22,343 nt of DNA, taken from assembly GCA_024256265.1 (NCBI GenBank), contig JACGUK010000026.1, positions 1-22,343 on the forward strand. The letters are read 5' to 3'. This DNA comes from an archaeon. Lineage in GTDB: Archaea; Thermoproteota; Nitrososphaeria; Nitrososphaerales; JACAEJ01. Positions 6,617 through 15,129 of the stretch are shown here, piece after piece (positions within the stretch are counted from its first letter, which is position 1; the number at the start of each line of letters is the position of its first letter). The notes under the pieces were generated by a model. It made no database searches, was not told the origin of the DNA, and was given only the letters and a program-made list of their open reading frames with translations. The position numbers and the translations under genes were made by a program.

Positions 6617-8410
6617 CTAAACGAAGATTGCAGTCAAAATCAAAAATAAAATGGAGAGAGCAGTTATGATAAGACCGCCTTTCTTAAACAATGAGAAAGA
6701 TCTATCAAGAACTTTTGAGAAATCATCAATAAGTTTCATGCCTATAACCTTCACCGATGAATCAATATAATTAACTTGAAAATTAGCCTGGGCCATTCTT
6801 TCTAACGATTTATCGATAAGAATCCTTATGACTTCTGATAACTCTTTCAAACCCGTTCTCTCCCCCAGAGCTATGTAGCCTTTTAAGCCTGATGCCTTGC
6901 CAGCAGTAACATGGGTGTCAGAAGTGCATAACTCTAAAACAGGTGCACTTGAGTCTTTAAAATTTCTTAATAATTCTTCCCTTAAACCCATGATAGCGTT
7001 GTTCGAATCTGCAACCGCTATGCTATACTTTTTACCATTGATCTCAAATACTAGAACACCTAGCCCAGCCGGTCCTATATCATTTCCTAATCGAGGATTA
7101 AGCTCTGAAGAATGGGCGAATCCGACCGTAAAATTATGTTGATCTAAAGACCTTAAATCCGTCAAGGCTTTCTCAGTGGCTTTGATCAACTCGTCACAAT
7201 CCTCTTTTTTTATTAAATCTCCCTGTGAGTTATGAGTGTCTACTATTGTAGTATGGTTGTAACCAAACCTCAAGGCTAGACCTTCTATCTCTTGCTTTAA
7301 ATCCAATGGTAAATCTTCCATGCCAAAAGGGGATAGAGTCAGCATAACCAAAATAGTATCTCCAAAGGCAATACATGTGGCTGTTGCTTTTCCAAATTTG
7401 GCTATGATGGGGATGCTACAAGTCTTCCCTGATGCTATAGTTTTTAAGCTTTTAAAGGATGAAATGAATTTATCTACCTCTCTCTTAGACGGAAGATTGA
7501 GCTCATGTCCTGAGACTCCATGGAGAATCATAGGTGACAAACCATTACTTAAGAACCAATTTTGAAGATAGAAGGGTAAGTTGCTACTCCCTATAGGATA
7601 GAAAGGACCTGGGTGCACTTCTGGTATTACAAGAGCTATTTTCATATTCTTTGAATCTAAAACTATCACATTTGCCCTGACTTTTTGTTGAGAACTCATC
7701 TTATCCATAAACTCCTCTATAAATTCAGGATAATTGGCAGCCCAAGCTGAAAGAAAAGAACGGAGAAGCATTAAAGAACCTACCCCCATCAATTTTGCAC
7801 CCGGTCTATTGACAAAGATTAGGTAAAGTGCAACCAAAGTTATGGTGATAGCCCCGCCCAGAGTAGGAATTGTGTATATTGTGATTATCTCAATGAATGA
7901 TGGTATAGGGAACAACATAGGTGCTAATATCATTGGCTGAAAGAAGGTGATGAAGGCTTTTTTTAATAAATTCCCATAAAATATAGAGCCTACGACCAAT
8001 AACCTGAACGCTATAACGTAAAAAAAGCCTAGAAGCAAAAGAGAGATATAATTCCTATAATAAATCGAGAAAGGGATGGAGAAGAGAAGACCGAAGATAA
8101 GCACTGACAACCAAACTAAGTAAGAGAAAAAAGAGATAAAGACGAGCCTTCTGAAAGTGGCTAAAGGATTATCCTCTAAGAGAAACCGCTCTATCATTAT
8201 TGAGACAAAAATTGAAACCTCGAAGATAAGAAGAGTTATGAGTGTTGATAAGTTGAGTTCGTAAAGCAAGAAATAAGAGCTGATAAACAAAAAGGTAGAT
8301 GTGATCATAGTTAAAATCATTGCTACTTTAATAGATGGCAAAGTGAAGAGATTCTGATACTTTCTAGCTATGCTCGACTTAGAGTCCTTCTGCAGTTGTC
8401 TAACACCCAA
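6617..8410 (-). CDS. DUF2070 family archaeal membrane protein
   Basis: A 597-residue protein. The first ~215 residues hold about six or seven membrane spans. A soluble domain of about 360 residues follows, and a single span closes the C-terminus (GLIITALSILFLILTAIFV). The soluble part contains VIPEVHPGPFYPIGSSNLP, HGVSGHELNLPS and VADSNNA, conserved blocks I associate with DUF2070, whose function is unknown. The His-rich and Asp-rich blocks suggest metal binding, which is inference. Start is TTG, one base after the Sec61-beta stop, so the two share a message. An ATG-free start so close to the upstream stop suggests translational coupling. Confidence 0.8.
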   Translation of the reverse strand: MGVRQLQKDSKSSIARKYQNLFTLPSIKVAMILTMITSTFLFISSYFLLYELNLSTLITLLIFEVSIFVSIMIERFLLEDNPLATFRRLVFISFFSYLVWLSVLIFGLLFSIPFSIYYRNYISLLLLGFFYVIAFRLLVVGSIFYGNLLKKAFITFFQPMILAPMLFPIPSFIEIITIYTIPTLGGAITITLVALYLIFVNRPGAKLMGVGSLMLLRSFLSAWAANYPEFIEEFMDKMSSQQKVRANVIVLDSKNMKIALVIPEVHPGPFYPIGSSNLPFYLQNWFLSNGLSPMILHGVSGHELNLPSKREVDKFISSFKSLKTIASGKTCSIPIIAKFGKATATCIAFGDTILVMLTLSPFGMEDLPLDLKQEIEGLALRFGYNHTTIVDTHNSQGDLIKKEDCDELIKATEKALTDLRSLDQHNFTVGFAHSSELNPRLGNDIGPAGLGVLVFEINGKKYSIAVADSNNAIMGLREELLRNFKDSSAPVLELCTSDTHVTAGKASGLKGYIALGERTGLKELSEVIRILIDKSLERMAQANFQVNYIDSSVKVIGMKLIDDFSKVLDRSFSLFKKGGLIITALSILFLILTAIFV

Positions 8411-8411
8411 A

Positions 8412-8585
8412 TTATGCTGGCAATAAGATGCGCAAGAGGATAGATATAATAGCTATGCCAATAGCTAATGCCATGACCATCTCTGGACGGACTTTTACTC
8501 CTTTTGTTTCATCCTCAAAAAATCTAAGAAGCCCAGCACTAGAAGCTGGCATAGGAGCTTGCTTCTTTTTCTTACTACTACTCAA
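8412..8585 (-). CDS. Preprotein translocase subunit Sec61-beta (SecG-like)
   Basis: A 57-residue gene. From TTG (8585-8583) it reads a basic, Ser-rich head (SSSKKKKQ), then PMPASSAGLLRFFEDETKG, VKVRPEMVMALAIG and a single membrane span ending ILLRILLPA. SSAGL-x-RFFE-x-E-x-x-G-x-K-x-x-PE is the hallmark of archaeal Sec61-beta, the small tail-anchored subunit of the SecYE translocon. Its length fits the family. It is the first gene of a two-gene unit with DUF2070, one base upstream of it. It is divergent from the RPA-like gene across a 187-bp intergenic region that must hold both promoters. Confidence 0.92.
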   Translation of the reverse strand: MSSSKKKKQAPMPASSAGLLRFFEDETKGVKVRPEMVMALAIGIAIISILLRILLPA

Positions 8586-8772
8586 AGGGATCAGCCCAAG
8601 TTAGATTCGTACAAGTTGTTAAAATGTGTTACTTTTTAGTCTTAAGAACATGCCCTATTGATCTAATAATCAATAAATTTTTAGCGACGCTTGGTTAAAA
8701 CTTAGACTTTATTAGATTGAAATATAACGTCATTAACTTAAATAAGTGACCAATACAAATAAGTAAGTAAAA

Positions 8773-10209
8773 TTGGCAGAATTCGATAGGCTATTCGATG
8801 AGTTGCAAAAACGATCAAGCATGGATAAGAGCGCCCTATCAAATCTGATAGAGGAGAAGAAGAGAAAGGTAGGAGCAGGTTACTTAACAGATATGGGCGC
8901 CCTCTTCCTTGTAGCCTCAGACTTGGGCATAACTTTGGAATATATGACAACCTCAGACTTGACTCTTAAGGATCTTTATATTGGTGCCAGTGAGATAACG
9001 ATAATATCTCGTGTTTTAAGTGTATATCCGATTCAAAATTATACAAAGAAGGACGGCTCTCAGGGCTATTATAGGAAAATCATCCTGTTCGATAAGGACA
9101 ATTTTACAAAGGTTACTTTATGGGATGAGAAAGCCACTTTGATCGATTCTTTAAACATAAATCCAAACACTGTTTTGAGGATAATAAAAGGCTACGTTAG
9201 ATCAGGTTTAGATGGACGCTCTGAACTACATGTAGGATCAAGAGGAAGCATAGAAGTTATAGATGATCAAGAATTGATTAAAAAATTCCCAACTATAGAG
9301 GAAGTAACAAAAGACGTCTCAGCCATAAAATCTCCAGTCTCTTACCTTTCTATCCGTGGTTCAGTAAAGACAGAGCCAAAATTATCTCAATTTACAAGAA
9401 AAGATGGTAGCCAAGGTTCTGTTATTCAGTTTTACATAAATGATATAGACAGCGACCAATCTGTTCGTGTTGCCATATGGGATAGCGAATCAAAAGCCAT
9501 AGAAAGTTTACAAATAGGTTTTATCGTGCGCTTGGTTAACGTAAGAGCGAAGATGCTATCTTATGGTGAGATAGAGTTTCATGGAGATACAGGGACTCTC
9601 TTAGAAGTCATCTCTAAGAAAATAATCCATAGAGCCTCCCCTATGTCGTTTAGATTATTATCTATAGGTCCTACTCAAGAAGGGAAGAGCACATCGGCTT
9701 TATTGATAGATTCTATAAAGAGGTTTTATACTCTAGTAGCAAAGGATGATGCTCACGATAAGCTGTTATCTATTAAGCCTGATAGCTTGATAACTTGCTA
9801 CCCAAAAGAAATTATTAATTCAAAGATTGTTTGTGATGATGAAAAATCGATAGTAACTAAAACTTTGGATGACCCGATATACCCTAAAGTACAATCATTC
9901 TTATTGAAGATCAAAAATACACAAAATTTAGATCATCCAGTCTTTCTTGAGGTTATAGCATTATCTCATGCTAGCATAAAAGATGTGACAACAAAGGATG
10001 GTTCCATCATAAAGAAAGCAGAAATTATGGTAGGAGATGAGACTGGGGAGAGAAAGGTAGTTGCTTGGAGAGATTTAACTAGCCTTTTAGAAGGAATTTC
10101 ACCAGGAGAAAGATTAAGAATTAGTGCTATAATACCACAAATATCAGGAAAAAATGAACATATCTTTATAATAAGACCCTATTCATCTATTGAAAGAGTC
10201 ACTAGTTAA
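8773..10209 (+). CDS. RPA-like single-stranded DNA-binding protein (multiple OB folds)
   Basis: A 478-residue protein built from repeated OB folds. OB1 is at about 70-165 (NYTKKDGSQGYYRKIILFD ... VTLWDEKA) and OB2 at about 185-285 (QFTRKDGSQGSVIQFYIND ... VRVAIWDSES). A final OB is at about 385-470 (TTKDGSIIKKAEIMVGDETG ... VVAWRD). The recurring KDGS-to-W-D pattern is typical of archaeal replication protein A. A helical head of about 65 residues precedes the OBs. The region between OB2 and the last OB, about 290-380, is less clear. No zinc-finger cysteine set is visible. The expected role is coating single-stranded DNA in replication and repair. Start is TTG. A hairpin repeat follows the stop by 22 bases. 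Confidence 0.85.
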   Translation: MAEFDRLFDELQKRSSMDKSALSNLIEEKKRKVGAGYLTDMGALFLVASDLGITLEYMTTSDLTLKDLYIGASEITIISRVLSVYPIQNYTKKDGSQGYYRKIILFDKDNFTKVTLWDEKATLIDSLNINPNTVLRIIKGYVRSGLDGRSELHVGSRGSIEVIDDQELIKKFPTIEEVTKDVSAIKSPVSYLSIRGSVKTEPKLSQFTRKDGSQGSVIQFYINDIDSDQSVRVAIWDSESKAIESLQIGFIVRLVNVRAKMLSYGEIEFHGDTGTLLEVISKKIIHRASPMSFRLLSIGPTQEGKSTSALLIDSIKRFYTLVAKDDAHDKLLSIKPDSLITCYPKEIINSKIVCDDEKSIVTKTLDDPIYPKVQSFLLKIKNTQNLDHPVFLEVIALSHASIKDVTTKDGSIIKKAEIMVGDETGERKVVAWRDLTSLLEGISPGERLRISAIIPQISGKNEHIFIIRPYSSIERVTS

Positions 10210-10231
10210 TTTACTAAATAGATATCATCAT

Positions 10232-10304
10232 AAAAAAATTTTTCATATTGGAAATTGTCGATGAAGTGAAAAGTAAAATTCAATGAATTCATATATGAAA
10301 ATTT
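10232..10304 (+). repeat. Hairpin 3'-end repeat, copy 2 (downstream of the RPA-like gene)
   Basis: This is the second copy of the repeat found after phoU, here on the plus strand 22 bases after the RPA-like stop codon, so both copies have the same orientation relative to the gene they follow. The stem pairs AAATTTTTCATAT with ATATGAAAATTT (12 bp with one bulged T). Bases that differ from copy 1 lie mainly in the loop and outer arms, and the stem is kept. Confidence 0.75.
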
Positions 10305-10311
10305 CGTGATG

Positions 10312-10343
10312 AGGTTATCTTTATGCATATAGGATTATAACCT
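10312..10343 (+). other. Second hairpin downstream of the RPA-like gene
   Basis: AGGTTAT (10312-10318) pairs with ATAACCT (10337-10343) around an 18-nt loop, eight bases after the hairpin repeat. It may form part of the transcript end or the repeat's flank. There is no clear T-run right after it, so I do not call a terminator. The rest of 10210-10432 is AT-rich; TTTTAAATA (about 10370-10378) could be the TATA box of the next gene. Confidence 0.35.
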
Positions 10344-10432
10344 AATATTTGGTAAATTGTTGTTTAGCATTTTAAATAAGGCTTGTTAATTTTCGTAACA
10401 TGAATATATCGAATAATAATTAAGTAAACTGA

Positions 10433-10639
10433 ATGTCAAAATATACTTCTGAGCGTGACTTTGTAGCCAATTATATTCTCCCTAAGTTGAGAGAGACAAT
10501 CGAGAACGAGAGAAGAGTGCAAAAAGACCTTGATGAAACAATCTATGACAATCTTGGTCTAAAGCCAAATGAAAGAAAGCAAATCGAACATGGCTTATTA
10601 GAATTACAAGAAATTAGAAGGCTTAGAACGCAAGTATAA
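10433..10639 (+). CDS. Small orphan protein, similar to the tail of DNA methylases
   Basis: A 68-residue, highly charged, helical protein starting at ATG. The segment LDETIYDNLGLKPNERKQIEHGLLEL resembles, from memory, the C-terminal end of type IIG/adenine-methylase proteins (LDEI-x-F-x-x-LGL-x-x-EER-x-x-V-x-x-x-L-x-EL). No methylase catalytic motif is present, so it would be a detached tail or remnant, or a small independent gene. It stands alone between the RPA-like gene and VapBC, with a possible TATA box 55 bases upstream. The function is not known. Confidence 0.5.
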   Translation: MSKYTSERDFVANYILPKLRETIENERRVQKDLDETIYDNLGLKPNERKQIEHGLLELQEIRRLRTQV

Positions 10640-10709
10640 AAGGTTCTTTGAAGATAAACTTCCCTCATTTGTTACATTAAAGAGTGTAAGCTTATTAATA
10701 TGTATATTT

Positions 10710-10726
10710 ACTTATTGCACATAAGT
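10710..10726 (+). promoter_or_regulatory. Palindromic candidate operator of vapBC
   Basis: ACTTAT-TGCAC-ATAAGT is a perfect 6-bp inverted repeat with a 5-bp spacer. It abuts a TATA-like TGTATATTTA (10701-10710) and overlaps the GTG start at 10725. Ribbon-helix-helix antitoxins usually bind such palindromes to repress their own operon. If the real start is TTG at 10734, the palindrome lies wholly upstream of the gene. Confidence 0.4.
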
Positions 10727-10973
10727 GATAAACTTGGTAAACGTAACCTTAGCAGTGCCAGAGGAGCTTTATAGGATAATGAAGAGGCATCCTGAGATAA
10801 AGTGGAGTGAAGTAGCTAGACAGGCGATGTGGGAGTATGCAAGAAAGCTTGAGCTCCTCGATAAGATCGTGAGTAAGAGCAAGCTATCAGAGAAAGAGGC
10901 TCTTGAAATCAGCGAATTAGTCAAAAGAGGAATAGCGGAGAGATACAGTAAAGCTGAAGGAAGAAATGCTTGA
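10725..10973 (+). CDS. VapB-type antitoxin (ribbon-helix-helix)
   Basis: An 82-residue protein. A short beta strand ([15 protein letters not shown]) is followed by two helices ([16 protein letters not shown]), the ribbon-helix-helix DNA-binding form of archaeal VapB antitoxins. The C-terminal half is charged ([17 protein letters not shown]), as expected of the part that wraps the toxin. It starts at GTG (10725), or more likely TTG (10734), which would begin directly before the strand. The stop overlaps the toxin start (TTGA), so the two are coupled. A palindrome overlaps the start and may be its operator. Confidence 0.82.
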   Translation: MINLVNVTLAVPEELYRIMKRHPEIKWSEVARQAMWEYARKLELLDKIVSKSKLSEKEALEISELVKRGIAERYSKAEGRNA

Positions 10974-11383
10974 AGCTCATCATAGATACGAACATTATCC
11001 TTAAAGCCCTTATCAAGGGTTCGAAGGTTAGAGTCATTCTTCTAAGCCCTAATCACCAGTTCTATGTTCCTGAGTATGCTGTAGAGGAGGTTGAGAAGCA
11101 TCTACCCCTCCTTGTGGAGAAGACAGGTCTCTCTGAAGAAGAGATCAAGCTTACGTTGAGCATCCTTCTGACTAACATACAAATCGTTCCTTCGGAGAAT
11201 ATCTTGGCTAAGCGGAATGAAGCTGAAAAGATTATGGGGTCGATTGATAAAGATGATATTCCTTTCATAGCTGCCTCTTTGAGCATAGCGTGTGACGGCA
11301 TTTGAAGCGATGATAAGGACTTCAAAAGGCAGAAGAGGGTAAAGGTTTGGAGTACTAGAGAGATGATACGCTATGCCCCTTAA
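10970..11383 (+). pseudogene. VapC-type PIN-domain toxin cut by in-frame TGA
   Basis: A PIN ribonuclease starting at TTG inside the vapB stop. LIIDTNIILKAL carries the first catalytic Asp (6), EYAVEEVEKHL the Glu, and DKDDIPFIAASL the third acid (about 95-96). The frame stops at TGA (11303-11305) right after ACDGI. It then continues for 25 codons, SDDKDFKRQKRVKVWSTREM and onward, to TAA at 11381-11383. In PIN proteins this place reads W-[ST]-x-D-x-D-F, so TGA stands where Trp (TGG) is expected. Full length would be 137 residues, normal for VapC. The truncated 111-residue product lacks the final conserved Asp and strand and is probably inactive. Readthrough cannot be excluded. Confidence 0.75.
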
Positions 11384-11406
11384 TTTAACAGAATCTCATT
11401 TATCAT

Positions 11407-14154
11407 CTAATCCCAGAAACCTCTCGTCCTCACAAAGGTCTTCTCAACCATATAGATTTCTTTTATCAATTGATCAAAATTAGCAACCTTTCTCAATATT
11501 CTACCAGCAGTATCTGGACCAACTCCATAACCTGAAAGCACAAGGAGAGCTTTATTCCCAAAGTTCTGTATGAAAGAAGATATCTTCCAAGCCTTTTTGA
11601 ATTTTATTTCTTCATCAATTTTTAGCTTCTTTCCTCTTATCTTCCTCATTATTATTTTATGCAATTCATCATCAGAAAGATATGTAGCAGTGACTAAACG
11701 AGATTTGCATAAAGGACAGATAATAACATCTTCAGCATCCTTTGTCCTTAAAATTCTCTCCCAAGCACAATTCATGCAAATTAGCCTATGCTTTGTATTC
11801 TTTAATCTCTCTTCAACAAGATCGATGATTGCTTTCTCAGAACTTGCAGAAAGGGTTACAAAGCTCGAAGAATATTCCAATATAGGCTTAGCTATGGGCG
11901 AGAATTCATCGACCTCTTTTTGAATCACTTTTATCTTGCCATTTCTAATCTTTGATAAAATCTCTTTTGTTGCTGGTATGCTATACTTTTCCAAGAATAA
12001 CTCTCTTAGAACTTCTTTGTATAAGGCTGTTTTTGCATATATGTCTTGTATTAAGCGAGATGACCTTCTATCATATTGAGCATCTTTGCTGATTACGCCA
12101 AACTTCTTTGCTACATGCCATGTCTTCCAATTTAAAGGATGAGTCCCTATAGTAGAAGCAGAGAGTACATCTTCTATATCGAATTCATCATTTAAAGCAT
12201 CTATTACATTTTTAATCTCTAATCTTCCGAAGGATGATAGCAAGATTCTATAGGGATCAGATTTAGCCTCGACAGGATAGCCTTTAGAAGAGATTAAAGT
12301 AGATAATATCGAAGCTAAAGTCTGATTTACTTTTGAGCCAAAGCAGGCATGAATCACAATAAAATTAGATGCCTTTTTCTTCTCTATCACTATCGTATTC
12401 TCATCAGGAATGACTCCTAATCTCTCTTTAGAAATCAATAATCTCTTCTTTTGCTTCTCATTAACCTTTAACTTATCACTAATTACCTGCCTTCTCAGCC
12501 TTCCAACCTCTTTTGCTGTACTCAAATCCACAGGGATCAATTCGCCAGTCCAGTAAGGTATAGTTGTCAAATCCTTAGATATAGGCTCCACATGAACCTC
12601 CATCTTCTCATCATCTATCGATAATATCCTCCATGAAGAGCCCTTTAACACAAACGTTTTTCCTGGCTCACCATACTCACCTACAAAAAGATGATCAAGC
12701 CTTCCTATAGTCTTCTTTGACGGTAAATCTATAACATCGAACTGTTGCACATCTGGTATTGTCGATAGATTTTCATAGTAATAATCGTAGGTTCTCTTGC
12801 TTCTTCTCACAATTTCTCCATTATAGTTTATTATCCCTTGACTTTTTAGGATTTTAAGGCAAGAATCTAAATCTTCTAAATCAACATTCCTAAATGGGTA
12901 TGCTCTCTTGAATATTTGAAGAGAATCTTTTAATGAGAAGGAATTATCTAAAGAAAATCCAGAAAGGTGATGGGATAAAACATCTAAGGCTCTCTCATGT
13001 AATTCACTGTTCTCAAGCCATCTCTTCTTGACTCGATCTATTAGAGCGATTCCCTCTAGCTCATCATCAAACCTATTTGTAACAATCATTCCTAAAGCAG
13101 TCTCGCCTAGTTTATGCCTACTTCTACCTACTCTCTGCATCAATTTCACAGCCTGCCTAGGAGAGCCGATTTGAACTACAAGGTCTACAGTTCCTATATC
13201 CAGACCTAATTCTAAAGACGATGTGCAAACGACTATCCCAGCCTCTCCGCTTCTAAGCTTAATCTCCGTAGATTCACGAACTTCTTTTGATAGAGAGCCA
13301 TGGTGCACTTCAATAGGAATATCAGGAGAATTTGCCTTTAATATGGCACCGATAAACTCAGCCTCATCTCTTGTGTTAGTGAAGAGAAGGATAGTCTTAT
13401 TCTCCCCACTCATCTTTTTGAAATGGTTTAGGATAAAGTCAGCAATATCTAGAAAAGAGCCATCGATATAATTGCATTCTATGTTATAATTTCTTATGGA
13501 ATTATCCACTAACACGGCGCACTTTCTGCCAATTCCTGATAGAAATTTTGCAGCTATGCTCAGATCTCCTAAAGTTGCAGACAGTCCAACTCTTTTTACC
13601 TTCTCATTTGATAAAGCTTCAACTCTCTCTAAGCTTATGGTTAGATGTGAACCTCTCTCATTTCCTATAAGCTCATGAAGTTCGTCTATTACAATCCATT
13701 CAACGCTCTTTAGATGATGCTTAAGCCTCTTTCCAACCAACAATACGCTCAAGGTCTCAGGAGTAGTTATGAGAACATCGGGAGGCTCTTCAACCATCTT
13801 CCTTCTTATCGATAAGGGTGTATCGCCATGCCTTATCTCAGCCTTTAAACCCTCCCTATCAGCATATTTGATGATCCTTCTAAGGATGTCTCTGTTCAAA
13901 GCTCTTAAAGGGGTTATGTAGAGCATTCTGATGCCTTTTCTCACTGGCTTTTTATGAGATAATAATATGAATATGGGTATGACTACAGCCTCTGTTTTGC
14001 CAGAACCTGTTGGAGCTATGACTAAAGCGCTTCTTTCTCTCAATATGACTGGGATAGGCGTCAACTCTCCTATCTCATGAATCCTATCCTTTACTACTTT
14101 CTCTAGGGTATGTATTTCTAGCATACTCAGCTGGTAAACCTCTTTTTTAAACAC
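11407..14154 (-). CDS. Lhr-like superfamily 2 helicase
   Basis: A 915-residue ATP-dependent helicase of the Lhr type. RecA1 holds Walker A APTGSGKTEA (about 47-56), IDELHELIG (DExH) and LSATLGD. RecA2 holds LFTNTRDEAEFIG, CTSSLELGLDIG and LMQRVGRSRH. The following winged-helix and Lhr-core region spans about 340-700. Near the C-terminus lie a zinc ribbon, CMNC ... CPLC (about 805-830), and a helix-hairpin-helix LSGYGVGPDTAGRILRKV. Such archaeal enzymes act in DNA repair or RNA processing. The GTG start overlaps the target duplication of the element next to it; an ATG ten codons in (14124) is an alternative. The insertion has separated the gene from its upstream neighbours. Confidence 0.88.
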   Translation of the reverse strand: MFKKEVYQLSMLEIHTLEKVVKDRIHEIGELTPIPVILRERSALVIAPTGSGKTEAVVIPIFILLSHKKPVRKGIRMLYITPLRALNRDILRRIIKYADREGLKAEIRHGDTPLSIRRKMVEEPPDVLITTPETLSVLLVGKRLKHHLKSVEWIVIDELHELIGNERGSHLTISLERVEALSNEKVKRVGLSATLGDLSIAAKFLSGIGRKCAVLVDNSIRNYNIECNYIDGSFLDIADFILNHFKKMSGENKTILLFTNTRDEAEFIGAILKANSPDIPIEVHHGSLSKEVRESTEIKLRSGEAGIVVCTSSLELGLDIGTVDLVVQIGSPRQAVKLMQRVGRSRHKLGETALGMIVTNRFDDELEGIALIDRVKKRWLENSELHERALDVLSHHLSGFSLDNSFSLKDSLQIFKRAYPFRNVDLEDLDSCLKILKSQGIINYNGEIVRRSKRTYDYYYENLSTIPDVQQFDVIDLPSKKTIGRLDHLFVGEYGEPGKTFVLKGSSWRILSIDDEKMEVHVEPISKDLTTIPYWTGELIPVDLSTAKEVGRLRRQVISDKLKVNEKQKKRLLISKERLGVIPDENTIVIEKKKASNFIVIHACFGSKVNQTLASILSTLISSKGYPVEAKSDPYRILLSSFGRLEIKNVIDALNDEFDIEDVLSASTIGTHPLNWKTWHVAKKFGVISKDAQYDRRSSRLIQDIYAKTALYKEVLRELFLEKYSIPATKEILSKIRNGKIKVIQKEVDEFSPIAKPILEYSSSFVTLSASSEKAIIDLVEERLKNTKHRLICMNCAWERILRTKDAEDVIICPLCKSRLVTATYLSDDELHKIIMRKIRGKKLKIDEEIKFKKAWKISSFIQNFGNKALLVLSGYGVGPDTAGRILRKVANFDQLIKEIYMVEKTFVRTRGFWD

Positions 14155-14162
14155 TATCTACT
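14153..14162 (+). repeat. Left target-site duplication
   Basis: ACTATCTACT, identical to 15131-15140, flanks the element on its left. It overlaps the GTG start codon of the helicase gene. Confidence 0.8.
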
Positions 14163-14177
14163 AGGTTGTCGGAAAAT
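14163..14177 (+). repeat. Left terminal inverted repeat
   Basis: AGGTTGTCGGAAAAT pairs, as an inverted repeat, with 15115-15129 with one mismatch. It lies directly inside the target duplication. Confidence 0.8.
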
Positions 14178-14229
14178 GTATAGGCATTAAGGATATTAAA
14201 AGGTAAGCTCTAATCCGTCATAGGTCTTA

Positions 14230-15111
14230 TTGTCTAAGGTTATACGTTACAATATATTGAAAGATGGTGACAACACTCTTAAAGGAAAGATCGCTGAAGA
14301 GGTGTTCAAAAGGGTAGCAAATAAACTGCTCCTTCAAGATATCCTTTTCTGCGGAACATCTGACCTTGCATGGCTACTAAACTATGATAGCAACTTGCTT
14401 AAAGAAGTCAACCTTCAGTTTGAAGACATCTTAACTAAGCTAAAAGATGGGGGATGTCTGGTCTCCTTGGCGTATGATAAAATTAAGGCGGAAATCGAAA
14501 ACTCCATAAACCAGCTAGGTCTAGAAAAGGTTGTTCTTGCCCTAAAATATAAAAAATGTTTTATAGGTGGAGAAGAAGGAGAAGAAGTTCTTACTGAAGT
14601 ATTAACAGATTACGGGTATCCTTATTATCGTGTTTGGCTTTGTGAGCGGTGCTTTAATGGATGTTTAAAGTTAGGTCTTATTATATATAAAACAGTAGTG
14701 TATTTTGATCATTCATCCTTAAGCAGAATAGAACGTAAAGAGCCATACTTAGCTGGGGATTTTTCAAAACTTATACGCCGCTATTATGTCATTAATAAAC
14801 TATTAGGCTACAGAGATGTATTCATGGTGCTTTCAAAGCTAGGCTATGAAGAGCGAAATTTTTTAGATCGTGTATATGCAAGAGAGAGAAGCTCTCATGG
14901 TCAAATTCCGTTCGACTATATCGGCGTTGATTCGAAGAATGGGAAGTATCTTATCGATGTAACATCGACAACAAGTAAATCTTGGGGCAGATTATCAAAA
15001 AGAGAATTAGAGGTTGCTCAAGAAGCAAAGAAAAGAGGGTTTAAAATCTTAATGCCTTTAGTTCGTTACAATACTAATTGGGATGTGATAATTGAGTTTA
15101 TCCCTTACTAA
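14230..15111 (+). CDS. PD-(D/E)XK nuclease-like protein of the 968-bp element
   Basis: A 293-residue protein, TTG start, filling most of the element. Near the N-terminus LKGKIAEEVFKRV resembles the first helix of PD-(D/E)XK folds, with its conserved Glu. Near the C-terminus IPFDYIGVDSKNGKYLIDVT gives Asp229 and, 14 residues on, IDVT (243-245). This is the right spacing for the D...(D/E)-x-K pair, but with Thr in place of Lys. STTSKSWGRLSKRELEVAQE and a following strand (FKILMPLVRY) match the layout of DUF3883/Mrr-like domains. The middle part (70-220) has CERCFNGC and no known domain. A TATA-like GATATTAAAAGG lies inside the element about 35-40 bases upstream. Catalysis and function are inferred. 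Confidence 0.6.
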   Translation: MSKVIRYNILKDGDNTLKGKIAEEVFKRVANKLLLQDILFCGTSDLAWLLNYDSNLLKEVNLQFEDILTKLKDGGCLVSLAYDKIKAEIENSINQLGLEKVVLALKYKKCFIGGEEGEEVLTEVLTDYGYPYYRVWLCERCFNGCLKLGLIIYKTVVYFDHSSLSRIERKEPYLAGDFSKLIRRYYVINKLLGYRDVFMVLSKLGYEERNFLDRVYARERSSHGQIPFDYIGVDSKNGKYLIDVTSTTSKSWGRLSKRELEVAQEAKKRGFKILMPLVRYNTNWDVIIEFIPY

Positions 15112-15114
15112 GGA

Positions 15115-15129
15115 ATTTTCCGACAGCCT
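15115..15129 (-). repeat. Right terminal inverted repeat
   Basis: ATTTTCCGACAGCCT is the reverse complement of the left end with one mismatch. It starts three bases after the stop codon of the internal gene. Confidence 0.8.

Noticed and set aside
342..11383. Genome-wide recoding of TGA as Trp
   Set aside because: TGA is the natural end of phoU, nth, purN and the CARF-HEPN gene, so it works as a stop here. Only individual genes are interrupted.
11570..11923. Open frames opposite the Lhr gene (also near 13223 and 13496)
   Set aside because: They are antisense shadows of a well-supported helicase reading frame, with no recognisable domains.
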